Positions 54,970 to 63,263 of a stretch of DNA of 64,000 bases are shown piece by piece (position 1 is the first letter of the stretch; every line of letters starts with the position of its first letter). Source of the stretch: Lentimicrobiaceae bacterium (lineage in GTDB: Bacteria > Bacteroidota > Bacteroidia > Bacteroidales > Lentimicrobiaceae); the NCBI GenBank assembly GCA_020636745.1, contig JACJXH010000006.1:186001-250000 (forward strand). The letters run 5' to 3'. The notes below the pieces were generated by a model, which did no database searches, was not told where the DNA came from, and saw nothing but the letters and a program-made list of their open reading frames with translations. Made by a program: the position numbers and the translations under genes.

Positions 54970-56478
54970 TTACTTGATAGAGCGGAAAAGTTTATTCATT
55001 CTTATTTTTCCACCAAACAGGGGTTTGTTTTTGTCAAGTGAAAGCCAGACAAATACTGCTTTTCCTACAATGTGGTCGTTTGGAACAAATCCCCAGAATC
55101 TTGAATCGGCTGAATTGTGTCGATTGTCGCCCATCATCCAGTAATAATCCAGTTTAAAGGTGTAGCTGGTTGCAGGTTTTCCGTTAATGATGACTTCATT
55201 GCCTCTTATTTCGAGATTATTATGCTCATAAGCTTTGATAATACGCTCATAAAGCACAATATTTCTTGTGTTGATTTCAACGGTGACTCCAGCTTTAGGA
55301 ATGACCAGTGGTCCGAAATTGTCAACATTCCATGGGTAAATTGAGTCAAATGGGAAGATGTAAGGTTGCCAGAAACCCTTAGGCTGAATAATTTTTTTCA
55401 CTTCTTTGACATTGACAAAGCTTTTTATTTTTTCAGCCGTTTCATTGGTAAGGGTCATAACCATCTCGTCAGGGCCGGCCATACCAATATCTTCAGTTAT
55501 ATTAAGTTTGTCAAGAGCCATTGGGTTGATACGGGTGCCATCAGTTCTTACCAAATATTTAAACTGTGCCTGATTGGGTAAGTCGGCTGCTTTGCCATTG
55601 ATAAAAACAACCTGATCCCTGATTTCCAATGTATCGCCCGGAATACCAATACACCGTTTGATGTAATTTTCGCGTTTATCAACGGGTCGGGCAACAATAT
55701 CTCCAAAATTGGCTTTGTCGTTCCATACCCTGTAACGTCCATAATCTCTTACCAGGGCATAATAGCTCTGATTCTGAACTTTAAGCGCAACAGTGTCACC
55801 GTCAGGATAATTGAATACTACAACATCGTTGTTTTTAACCGTGGTAAGTCCCGGAAACCGGTAATAGGGTAGCTTCAGCCATTCAACATATGATTTGGTG
55901 TACGTTGTAAGCGGCATGGTGTGATGTACAAACGGAAAAGCCAGTGGTGTGTTGGGCACCTTAGGGCCATAACTGAGTTTGCTCACAAATAAAAAATCAC
56001 CTACCAGTAACGATTTTTCCATGGATGATGTCGGAATCGTGTAGGCTTCAATCATAAATACACGGATGATTGTAGCCGCAATTACTGCAAATATTATGGC
56101 ATCTACCCATTCCCTCATGGGCGTTTTTTTAATTTTCACTCTGCTGAGTGGGGCTACATAGTCTTGTTCCTTTTTTATACTCAGCCAGGGAAGATAAATG
56201 TAAGGGAAAAGAACTGACAGCGCTTGCTGGCCGAGGCCGAATATCTTGTAACATTTGAGTGTTTCAACAACCATCAGCATCACCATGAAGGCATTGATAA
56301 AAGGCATGATGATAAAGATAAACCACCACAAAGGTTTATTGATAATTCTTAGCCATATATAGTAGTTGAGAAAAGGTACAGCCGATTTCCAGCTGTCATG
56401 TCCGGCTGTTTGAAACGTTTTCCAGAGCAATGCCGGAAAAAACAGAATGATTAAAATCAGAATCAATGAGATTGCCAT
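54970..56478 (-). CDS. lepB: Signal peptidase I, long form with extra N-terminal helices
   Basis: 502 residues. Two or three added hydrophobic segments at 1-100 (AISLILILIILFFPALLWK; WWFIFIIMPFINAFMVMLMV) precede the usual transmembrane helix (about 124-143). The nucleophile Ser is S152 (IPTSSMEKS) and the general-base Lys K274 (YIKRCIGIPGD), with the late GDNRHNSADSRFWG box. Ser and Lys are 122 residues apart because of an insertion, far more than in E. coli. It cleaves Sec and Tat signal peptides at the inner membrane. Downstream of dapB. Confidence 0.95.
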   Translation of the reverse strand: MAISLILILIILFFPALLWKTFQTAGHDSWKSAVPFLNYYIWLRIINKPLWWFIFIIMPFINAFMVMLMVVETLKCYKIFGLGQQALSVLFPYIYLPWLSIKKEQDYVAPLSRVKIKKTPMREWVDAIIFAVIAATIIRVFMIEAYTIPTSSMEKSLLVGDFLFVSKLSYGPKVPNTPLAFPFVHHTMPLTTYTKSYVEWLKLPYYRFPGLTTVKNNDVVVFNYPDGDTVALKVQNQSYYALVRDYGRYRVWNDKANFGDIVARPVDKRENYIKRCIGIPGDTLEIRDQVVFINGKAADLPNQAQFKYLVRTDGTRINPMALDKLNITEDIGMAGPDEMVMTLTNETAEKIKSFVNVKEVKKIIQPKGFWQPYIFPFDSIYPWNVDNFGPLVIPKAGVTVEINTRNIVLYERIIKAYEHNNLEIRGNEVIINGKPATSYTFKLDYYWMMGDNRHNSADSRFWGFVPNDHIVGKAVFVWLSLDKNKPLFGGKIRMNKLFRSIK

Positions 56479-56545
56479 AAAGTAAAATTTTAGATTAACC
56501 AGGATGTTGCTCCTGCATATATTGCAAACTTAATGTTTTTATCAA

Positions 56546-57268
56546 TCAGGTGGTTGAATTGAGCAGGTCTTGCATATCAAAGACCCCAGTTTTCCCTGAC
56601 AGCCATTCAGCAGCAAGTACAGCTCCGGTTGCAAATCCTTGTCTGTTATGCGCTGTGTGTTTTATTTCAATGGAGTCAGCTGACGATTCCCATTGTACAA
56701 TATGAGTTCCGGGAACTTCGCCGGAGCGTTCACTTGTAACAGGTAACTTACAGGCTTGCTTGTCTGACGAGGCTTGCCAGCTTTGGTAAGCATGATTTTC
56801 AGCTATAATATCGTTGGCCAGAGCTATGGCAGTACCACTCGGAGCATCCAGTTTATGAATATGGTGTATTTCGTGTAAACTGGCTTGATATTGGCGATGA
56901 TTATTCAGCAGTGAAGCAAGTTTTCGGTTGATTTCAAAAAAAATGTTGACACCAATACTGAAATTGGGAGCATAGAAAAATGTCCCGTTCAGTTGCAGGC
57001 AACGTTCTTTTATTTTCTCAAGTTCGGCCGGCCAGCCTGTTGTTCCCGAAACGACAGGAATGCCGGATTCCAGACAATGATTAACAATCCAGGCTGCGGA
57101 TGCCGGAGTGCTGAAATCAATAACCACATCTATTTCACGGGCATTTATTTTGTGCGTACTCCAGTCGCTGGCATTGTCAAGAGCTAAAACTATTTGGTGC
57201 CCTCTTTCAATAGCAGCTTTTTCGACCTCGTGGCCCATTCGGCCATATCCTGATAATGCAATTTTCAA
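56546..57268 (-). CDS. dapB: 4-hydroxy-tetrahydrodipicolinate reductase
   Basis: 240 residues. N-terminal Rossmann motif ALSGYGRMGHEV, the block VIDFSTP, and the catalytic/substrate loop HEIHHIHKLDAPSGTAIAL. It makes tetrahydrodipicolinate for lysine and meso-diaminopimelate, a peptidoglycan precursor. In the parB-DUF5683-dapB-lepB order common in Bacteroidota, 15 nt after the DUF5683 gene. Confidence 0.97.
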   Translation of the reverse strand: MKIALSGYGRMGHEVEKAAIERGHQIVLALDNASDWSTHKINAREIDVVIDFSTPASAAWIVNHCLESGIPVVSGTTGWPAELEKIKERCLQLNGTFFYAPNFSIGVNIFFEINRKLASLLNNHRQYQASLHEIHHIHKLDAPSGTAIALANDIIAENHAYQSWQASSDKQACKLPVTSERSGEVPGTHIVQWESSADSIEIKHTAHNRQGFATGAVLAAEWLSGKTGVFDMQDLLNSTT

Positions 57269-57283
57269 TCTTTCAGATTTTAG

Positions 57284-57937
57284 TCAGAAATTCATACTAA
57301 GTCGCAGTCCATTGGTATAGCGGTCGCGTGTGCCGGCAGGCATCATAAAAACAGGGTCGACCCTGAGTGACAGGTTGTTAGAGATGTCGTAATCAAAAAA
57401 GTGGGCATCAACAGCAGCGTCAATTACATTCAGCAAATACCAGGCTGCAGTAAAAATAACGCTAAGTTCAACCTTTCGCCGGTAATAATCGCGGCCGCGC
57501 AACAAATCGCTGGTGTTGGGATATCTGGTAACGTACTCATTGTCAATAGCAAAAGTGTCTTTGTTGGAAATATAGCGATAAGCTTCCGTAAATTTATTCA
57601 TTTCATCGCTATTGACTTTAATGTTGTAGGCCAGAAATCCAAAGCCGGCATAAATCACCGGAATTTTCCAGTATTTTTTATTGTAGGCCTGTCCGAGCCC
57701 GGGCAAAGCCAATGAATAAATGGTTGCTTTGTGTGCTGAATGCAGCGCCGGGATAGCAGGATCGGCAGGAGGGAGGTAAGTTTCAGCCTGAATAGTATCC
57801 TGTGCTGCAAGGTGTTGCATCCAAAAACAGCAGATAAACACAACAAAAATCACCTTTTTAAAAAAGGTGATAAAACGGAAATGAGTGATTCCGGATGCGA
57901 AGTACATCATTTTATAATCTAAAGTGTTGATATGCAA
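57284..57937 (-). CDS. DUF5683 family membrane-associated protein
   Basis: 217 residues from 57937; internal Met at codons 10 or 11 are also possible starts. A hydrophobic stretch (KKVIFVVFICCFWMQHLAAQ) is followed by the family signature HKATIYSLALPGLGQAYNKK, then YWKIPVIYAGFGFLAY and a strand-rich tail (LSVIFTAAWYLLNVIDAAVD). Probably an envelope protein with two or three membrane spans; function unknown. Begins 3 nt after parB. Confidence 0.88.
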   Translation of the reverse strand: MHINTLDYKMMYFASGITHFRFITFFKKVIFVVFICCFWMQHLAAQDTIQAETYLPPADPAIPALHSAHKATIYSLALPGLGQAYNKKYWKIPVIYAGFGFLAYNIKVNSDEMNKFTEAYRYISNKDTFAIDNEYVTRYPNTSDLLRGRDYYRRKVELSVIFTAAWYLLNVIDAAVDAHFFDYDISNNLSLRVDPVFMMPAGTRDRYTNGLRLSMNF

Positions 57938-57940
57938 CCC

Positions 57941-58828
57941 TTATTGATTGAGGTTACTCAGAAGTCGCTGCAGCTCTTTTTGAGAGCTGAAACTGATAAC
58001 GATGTTACCTCTGCCTTTATTGTTAAGGCTTACACTTACTTTTGTATTGAGTTTACCGGCAATAGTATTACAGAGTTCATCCATAACAGCAGGTAATTCC
58101 ACTTTTTTCGATTCTTTTTTGGTAGTGGGTTGTTTATTCAGGTTTCTGGCAATTTCTTCAACTTCGCGTACCGACAGATCTTTAAGAATCACATTGCGCA
58201 GAATGGTGATTTGAGTATCCTCATCGTCGATGTTGATAAGTGCCCTGGCATGTCCCATGCTGATTTTGCTGTCGCGGATGGCAACCTGGATTTCAGCAGG
58301 CAGCTTGAGCAAACGGATATAATTGGCAACTGTGGCTCTGTTTTTTCCAACGCGCTGGCTTAATTCTTCCTGTGTAAGTTCGCATTCGTCGAGCAGTCGC
58401 TGATAGCTGATAGCAATTTCGAGCGAGTTGAGGCTTTCGCGCTGAATATTTTCAACCAGTGCCATTTCAAGCATTTGCTGGTCGTTGGCAATCCTGATAT
58501 AGCAGGGAATTTCTTCCAGTCCGGCTAATTTTGAGGCTTTAAGCCTGCGTTCACCCGAAATAAGCTGGTATTTGTCATAACCCATTTTCCTGACGGTAAT
58601 AGGCTGAATGATCCCTTGTTCTTTGATAGAAGAAGCCAAATCGTTTAATGCGTCAGGGTCAAAGTCTTCGCGTGGCTGAAAAGGGTTGGGGTCTATCTGA
58701 GAAACAGGGATTGAGGCGACAGCGCCGGCTACAAAACTTCCTGAAATATCAGTAGAGGTGATATCCGTTTCAGGGCTTTCGAGAATGGCGCTCAGTCCGC
58801 GTCCAAGAGCTTTTTTCTTAGGATTCAT
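57941..58828 (-). CDS. parB: Chromosome-partitioning protein ParB
   Basis: 295 residues. N-terminal CTP-binding/ParB box (VSQIDPNPFQPREDFDPDAL, LISGERRLKASKLAGLEEIP), a helix-turn-helix (ELTQEELSQRVGKNRATVAN), and the C-terminal dimer domain. It binds parS sites and slides on DNA as a CTP-gated clamp. Its start overlaps the parA stop by 11 nt. I could not find a parS-like palindrome in the window. Confidence 0.97.
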   Translation of the reverse strand: MNPKKKALGRGLSAILESPETDITSTDISGSFVAGAVASIPVSQIDPNPFQPREDFDPDALNDLASSIKEQGIIQPITVRKMGYDKYQLISGERRLKASKLAGLEEIPCYIRIANDQQMLEMALVENIQRESLNSLEIAISYQRLLDECELTQEELSQRVGKNRATVANYIRLLKLPAEIQVAIRDSKISMGHARALINIDDEDTQITILRNVILKDLSVREVEEIARNLNKQPTTKKESKKVELPAVMDELCNTIAGKLNTKVSVSLNNKGRGNIVISFSSQKELQRLLSNLNQ

Positions 58829-59633
58829 TTGTAGTGTCGATTTGTTTTTCTGTTGATTTGATCCTGGTTAACTCATTCTTCTGAAGTATTTCGCGGGCCA
58901 GGTTCAGATAATTAACGGCTCCACTGCTGTTGATGTCATGCATGATAATGGTTTCACCAAAGCTGGGAGCTTCGCCAAGTTTGGTGTTCCGGTGAATCAT
59001 AGTTTCAAATACCATGTCCTGGAAATGAGCTTTTACTTCATCAACTACCTGGTTTGACAGGCGAAGACGGGTATCATACATGGTAAGCAGGATGCCTTCT
59101 ATGTCAAGTTCTGTGTTTAATCTGGATTGTACAATTTTAATGGTGTTCAGCAGTTTACCAAGCCCTTCCAGCGCAAAATATTCGCATTGTACCGGCACTA
59201 CTACAGAATCGGCAGCTACCAGCGCATTGACTGTAATCAGTCCGAGTGATGGTGAACAATCTATCACTATAAAATCATATTTATCTTTGATTTTATTCAC
59301 CACCTTCCGCATCATTTTTTCACGGTTAGGCTGATTAATCATCTCAATTTCAGCTCCAACCAAATCAATATGAGCCGGAAGTATATCAAGATTCGGGGTG
59401 TTGGTGGTAAGTATAATATTGGCAGGCTCCACTTCGTCCATCAGGCATTCATATATGCTTGTTTTGATGTTTTTGGGATCGAAACCAACACCTGAAGTTG
59501 AATTGGCTTGAGGATCAGCATCAATGATTAATGTGCGATACTCAAGCACTGCAAATGCTGCTCCCAGGTTGATGGCTGTTGTAGTTTTACCTACCCCTCC
59601 TTTTTGATTTGCAACTGCGATTACTTTACCCAT
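58818..59633 (-). CDS. parA: Chromosome-partitioning ATPase ParA/Soj
   Basis: 271 residues. Deviant Walker A KGGVGKTT (11-18), DADPQANST (switch I), and VIDCSPSLGLITVNALVAAD. The protein forms ATP-dependent dimers on DNA and drives origin segregation with ParB. First gene of the parA-parB-DUF5683-dapB-lepB unit, with a plausible promoter at 59700-59730. Confidence 0.98.
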   Translation of the reverse strand: MGKVIAVANQKGGVGKTTTAINLGAAFAVLEYRTLIIDADPQANSTSGVGFDPKNIKTSIYECLMDEVEPANIILTTNTPNLDILPAHIDLVGAEIEMINQPNREKMMRKVVNKIKDKYDFIVIDCSPSLGLITVNALVAADSVVVPVQCEYFALEGLGKLLNTIKIVQSRLNTELDIEGILLTMYDTRLRLSNQVVDEVKAHFQDMVFETMIHRNTKLGEAPSFGETIIMHDINSSGAVNYLNLAREILQKNELTRIKSTEKQIDTTNES

Positions 59634-60063
59634 TTTTAAGTTCTTTTTATCTGATAGTCAGGTGCGTGGAGCTAAATTAGCCTGCTTCCCTGAATTTTAC
59701 AAAGGTACAATTATTTATTCGTCTGCCAAGTAAACTAACCACCCTGTGAATAACTTTACTTTGCTATTTTGCGATGGCTTTTAAGTGTTGAGCTTGTTGC
59801 CCGTAATACTGTTTATAACCGGTGTTTAAAGTATAAAAATGTTTTAACATGCATATAATGAGCTGTTTGGCTGCCGGTGGCAGCTTCTGTTTACCTCGTT
59901 GCCGGTTTGGTGCATCGGGCTTTCTGGCAAGCAACATGCCTCAGCCTCAGCCAAATGGTGGTGCAGAGGTGTGTATATTTGGTGATGATTTAACGATGAT
60001 TTAATCCGGTAACCGGCATTGGAACTAACAATGACTTTTTAATGTACTTTGCAGGAGTATACT
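59634..60063. other. Intergenic region upstream of parA
   Basis: 430 nt holding the parA promoter and then a GC-richer stretch (59860-60000). A 51-codon frame on the plus strand (59850-60005) lacks any signal or family and is not accepted. No parS palindrome and no RNA gene seen. Confidence 0.5.
59700..59730 (-). promoter_or_regulatory. Putative promoter of the parAB operon
   Basis: On the minus strand TACCTTTG (59707-59700) fits TAnnTTTG, and CTTG (59730-59727) 19 nt upstream is a weak -33 box. It leaves a leader of about 60 nt before the parA start. Confidence 0.4.
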
Positions 60064-60408
60064 TTATTTACTGTCAAAGTCGAAATCTTCAAACTCAATG
60101 TCGTTGATGCTTTCTTTTGTTTCTGCTACATGAGTTTCAACAGGTACTTCGCCGGTTTCGCAAAAGTTAACAGCATCAGCCAAACCGTTGCTGAATTTCT
60201 CAAAATCTTCCTTATACAGAAACAGTTTGTGTTTTTCATAGGTGAACTTGCCATTGTCGTTATCGAAACGACGTTTGCTTTCGGTAATGGTAATATAATA
60301 TTCGTCTGTTTTTGTTGCTTTTACATCAAAAAAGTAAGTTCTTTTGCCTGCTCTGATTGCTTTGGAGAAAATTTCGTCTTTCTGATCTCTGTTGTCAAAC
60401 TCTTCCAT
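60064..60408 (-). CDS. DUF3276 (PUR-alpha-like) protein
   Basis: 114 residues from the ATG at 60408 (MEEFDNRDQKDEIFSKAIRA); the frame could extend 27 codons further, but that part looks non-coding and AT-rich. The core GKRTYFFDVKATKTDEYYIT with the following FTYEKHKLFLYKEDFEKF matches the DUF3276/PUR family of single-stranded nucleic-acid-binding proteins found in Bacteroidota and spirochaetes. The acidic C-terminus (DIEFEDFDFDSK) is typical. A minus-strand TACATTTG box is at 60448-60455. Confidence 0.9.
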   Translation of the reverse strand: MEEFDNRDQKDEIFSKAIRAGKRTYFFDVKATKTDEYYITITESKRRFDNDNGKFTYEKHKLFLYKEDFEKFSNGLADAVNFCETGEVPVETHVAETKESINDIEFEDFDFDSK

Positions 60409-60858
60409 AGTTGTTGTAATTGCAATGTTTTTAGAAAATTTCAAACGCAAATGTAAAAAATAAATTGTACGTAAAACATCAGATTCCAATTTATGCAGGT
60501 TTTGAATACAGCTAAACCGAAGTCATCTTTAACCGACCTCCTTTCTATTTGACCTTAGCTCCTGCATTTAAAATAATGAATATTTACTGGCAGGGCGCAT
60601 TGTTTCATGTTAAATTGTCATGTTTTATAAATTATAAGTAAGTGTTCAAAATGCTTTTTTAACCTGCACAATTTTTAGGTTTTTACTTCTTTTTGTCGGA
60701 TTGTAAAAGTGCTGAATCTCAATAAAATCGAGGCTTTCGGTTAATTTTTCTGTAAGCGAAATTGCTGCAAATTTTATCTGTTTGTCAGAAGTTAGGTATA
60801 AATCTGTACTTTTGCACCGCAAAATAAATCGATTGCAGTTCATTTACATCACATCTAC
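60409..60858. other. Divergent intergenic region (DUF3276 gene and nusB)
   Basis: 450 nt between the divergent DUF3276 and nusB genes. It contains the nusB promoter at its right end and a -7-like box for the DUF3276 gene at its left. A 65-codon minus-strand frame overlaps the nusB promoter and is not accepted. Confidence 0.5.
60781..60814 (+). promoter_or_regulatory. Promoter of the nusB operon
   Basis: TTTG at 60781-60784 and TACTTTTG at 60807-60814 with a 22-nt spacer; the start codon is 44 nt downstream. The best match to the phylum consensus in this part of the window. Confidence 0.65.
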
Positions 60859-61821
60859 ATGCTAAGCAGAAGGCACTTAAGAATCAAGGTCATGCAGGCC
60901 CTTTATGCACATTTTCAATCTGATGATAATCAGTTGAATGTAAGCGAGAAAAACCTGGTTTCGGCCATCCAGAGCATTTACGATCTTTACATTTATTTCT
61001 TGTCAGCAGTGCTTGAAGTTTCTGACTTTGCCAGAAACAGAATGGAAGACGCCCGTCAGAAATTTTTGCCGACTGAAGAAGAAAAGAATCCCAATACCCG
61101 TTTTATTGATAATAAATTTCTGCTTCAGCTCGATACCAACCGCGATTTGAGGAGAAACATCGAACGCCTCAAAATTTCATGGGCAGACGATCAGGAAATG
61201 TTTCGCAGAATATTTCTTCAGATGCGCGACTCAGAAGCATTTGCCAGATATATGTCAGCCGAAACGGCTACCTATAAGGATGACAAAGAGATTGTTGTGT
61301 ATTTGCTGGGTGAACTGATGCTGGGGAATGATACTTTCCTGAGTCTTTTTGAAGAGAAAAATATCAACTGGGTCGACGATGTGGACACCGCTGCCATGAT
61401 GTTTGCTAAAACCATTAAAAAGTGGGATGCCAAAATGGATGAGTTTCAGCCTCTTCCACCGTTAATAGTTACGCCTGATGAGGAAGGTGATGATCTTATC
61501 CGCGACTTTGTAATCAGGTTGTTCAGAAAAACAATTTTTAACAGTGAAAAGTATGCAGCTTTGATTGCGGCCCGTGCTCAAAACTGGGAGCTTGAACGTA
61601 TTGCTGTGCTTGATGTTATTCTGATTAAAATGGCTATTACTGAGTTTACCGAATTCCCGTCTATCCCGCTCAAGGTCACAATTAACGAATATATTGAGAT
61701 TTCAAAAGAATACAGTACGCCCCGAAGCCGTCAGTTTATCAATGGCATTCTGGATAAACTTGTGAATGATCTTAAAGCTGAAGGGCTGATTAAAAAATCA
61801 GGCCGTGGACTACTCGAATAG
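60859..61821 (+). CDS. nusB: Transcription antitermination factor NusB (long form)
   Basis: 320 residues, longer than the 140-residue E. coli protein. The N-terminus (LSRRHLRIKVMQALYAHFQS) and the C-terminal NusB fold (LERIAVLDVILIKMAITEFT; KVTINEYIEISKEYSTPRSR) flank an inserted helical region, as is usual in Bacteroidota. It binds boxA RNA with NusE during rRNA transcription. First gene of a unit with a GNAT gene, a DUF1573 gene and yajC. Confidence 0.95.
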   Translation: MLSRRHLRIKVMQALYAHFQSDDNQLNVSEKNLVSAIQSIYDLYIYFLSAVLEVSDFARNRMEDARQKFLPTEEEKNPNTRFIDNKFLLQLDTNRDLRRNIERLKISWADDQEMFRRIFLQMRDSEAFARYMSAETATYKDDKEIVVYLLGELMLGNDTFLSLFEEKNINWVDDVDTAAMMFAKTIKKWDAKMDEFQPLPPLIVTPDEEGDDLIRDFVIRLFRKTIFNSEKYAALIAARAQNWELERIAVLDVILIKMAITEFTEFPSIPLKVTINEYIEISKEYSTPRSRQFINGILDKLVNDLKAEGLIKKSGRGLLE

Positions 61822-62263
61822 TGTAAAATTACCTGCGGGTTATCTTATTAGAGATTATAGTGGCGCTGATTACGCTGCTGTAGAAAAGCTATGGCTTGAA
61901 ACCGGGCTGGGGAGCAGTGCCAGGGGTGACAACCAGCAAATTATTCAGGATACAATTGATGCAGGCGGTCATTTACTGTTGGTGATAGCTGACGATGAAA
62001 GTATAATTGGTACTTCATGGCTCACCAACGACAAACGTCGCACCTATCTGCACCACTTTGGCATTGATGAAAAATACAGACGCCGTGGACTGGCCCGTGC
62101 TTTGCTTCAGGTATCGCTGCAGGTTGCCAGGGCCGATGGCTATCAGGTAAAAATTGAAGTGCACCGCGAAAATATTCCGGCCCTCAACCTTTATAAAAAA
62201 GCCGCATTCGGTTATCTGGGCGATTATGATGTTTATATTATCAGAGATTTAAACCTGATATAG
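61805..62263 (+). CDS. GNAT family N-acetyltransferase
   Basis: 152 residues from a GTG at 61805, overlapping nusB by 17 nt. GNAT fold: beta hairpin IIGTSWLTND, the acetyl-CoA loop DEKYRRRGLARALLQ (motif R/Q-x-x-G-x-A), and VHRENIPALNLYKKAAFGYL. Substrate unknown. The overlap shows it is translated with nusB; in other Bacteroidota the DUF1573 gene often follows nusB directly. Confidence 0.9.
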   Translation: MDYSNSVKLPAGYLIRDYSGADYAAVEKLWLETGLGSSARGDNQQIIQDTIDAGGHLLLVIADDESIIGTSWLTNDKRRTYLHHFGIDEKYRRRGLARALLQVSLQVARADGYQVKIEVHRENIPALNLYKKAAFGYLGDYDVYIIRDLNLI

Positions 62264-62377
62264 TCCTTACAATCCGTATTTTGATGTTTCCCTTTCAATA
62301 AGCTGTTATCTTCTTCAGGAAACCTGCGAATTTTACTACCTTTGCTCCGTTGATATTTCAATTTGTATTTTGTAACG

Positions 62378-62869
62378 ATGAAAACCAGAACCAATACCCC
62401 GATTTTTCTGCTGGCAGGTATTTTAAGCCTGTCCATACTGTTGCTTGCGTCCTGCAACCAATCATCGTCTGATAAAGGTCTTATTCCCTCAGATGTGGTT
62501 AAAAACCCCAATACTGCCGATGGAAACGGCGACGCTTCTGAAATGCCGGTTATGAGTTTTGAAAAGGATTTTCATGATTTCGGCCGTGTAATTCAGGGTG
62601 AAAAAGTGTCATTTGGCTTTAAATTTACCAATACCGGAAAATCTGACCTGATTATTTCGCGGGTGAGCTCCTCCTGTGGTTGTACCGTTCCTGATTTCCC
62701 CAAAACCCCTATCAAGCCCGGCGAATCCCATAAAATTGATGTGAAGTTTGATAGTGAAGGACGTCGTGGATATCAAAACAAAACGATTACCATTGTCAGT
62801 AATACGCAGCCTAATACCCAGGTTATCAGAATTAAGGCCGAAGTAATTTTGCCTGAAGAACTTAAATAA
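62378..62869 (+). CDS. DUF1573 lipoprotein
   Basis: 163 residues from the ATG at 62378; a TTG five codons earlier is weaker. Lipoprotein signal (LSLSILLLASC), then the Ig-like DUF1573 domain: SFEKDFHDFGRVIQGEKVSF, RVSSSCGCTVPDFPKTPI and KIDVKFDSEGRRG. The conserved Cys pair in SSCGCT is present. Envelope protein of unknown role, regularly found just upstream of yajC. A TACCTTTG box is at 62337-62344. Confidence 0.93.
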   Translation: MKTRTNTPIFLLAGILSLSILLLASCNQSSSDKGLIPSDVVKNPNTADGNGDASEMPVMSFEKDFHDFGRVIQGEKVSFGFKFTNTGKSDLIISRVSSSCGCTVPDFPKTPIKPGESHKIDVKFDSEGRRGYQNKTITIVSNTQPNTQVIRIKAEVILPEELK

Positions 62870-62898
62870 TGTATTTCTAACCAATAATTTCGACAAGT

Positions 62899-63222
62899 AT
62901 GCTTACATCAATTCTTTTAATGGCACCCGCCGGAGGTCAAAGCAGCGGATACAGCTCTTTGATTTTTCTTGGTTTAATTATGGTCGTTTTCTATTTCTTT
63001 TTTATCAGACCTCAGGCAAAAAAAGCCAAAGATCTGCGCAAATATCGCGAAGCACTCAAAAAAGGTGATAAAATTGTGACCATTGGTGGTATTCATGGTA
63101 AAATTGTAGAAGTTCAGGAAACTACTTTTACCATCGAAGTTGAAGACGGCTCACGTCTTCGTATTGAAAAATCAGCAGTTGCAGGCGATGCCAGCGATCA
63201 GCTTGCCAATCAGCAAAAATAG
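62899..63222 (+). CDS. yajC: Preprotein translocase subunit YajC
   Basis: 107 residues. One transmembrane segment (LIFLGLIMVVFYFFFIRPQA), then the basic KKAKDLRKYREALKKGDKIV and the small beta domain VTIGGIHGKIVEVQE. It associates with SecDF to assist export. 29 nt after the DUF1573 gene. Confidence 0.96.
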   Translation: MLTSILLMAPAGGQSSGYSSLIFLGLIMVVFYFFFIRPQAKKAKDLRKYREALKKGDKIVTIGGIHGKIVEVQETTFTIEVEDGSRLRIEKSAVAGDASDQLANQQK

Positions 63223-63263
63223 GCAGCTAACTGATGAATTAAACTCTTTAAATGCATTGATCA

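Noticed and set aside
59850..60005. Plus-strand 51-codon frame near parA
   Set aside because: Cys- and Gly-rich but with no signal, family or ribosome-binding site, in a promoter region.
59634..60063. Possible parS centromere near parA
   Set aside because: I looked for a palindrome like TGTTTCACGTGAAACA and found no good match near parAB or elsewhere in the window; the few CACGTG strings are not embedded in a palindrome.
60646..60843. Minus-strand 65-codon frame
   Set aside because: It overlaps the nusB promoter boxes and reads as AT-rich chance sequence.
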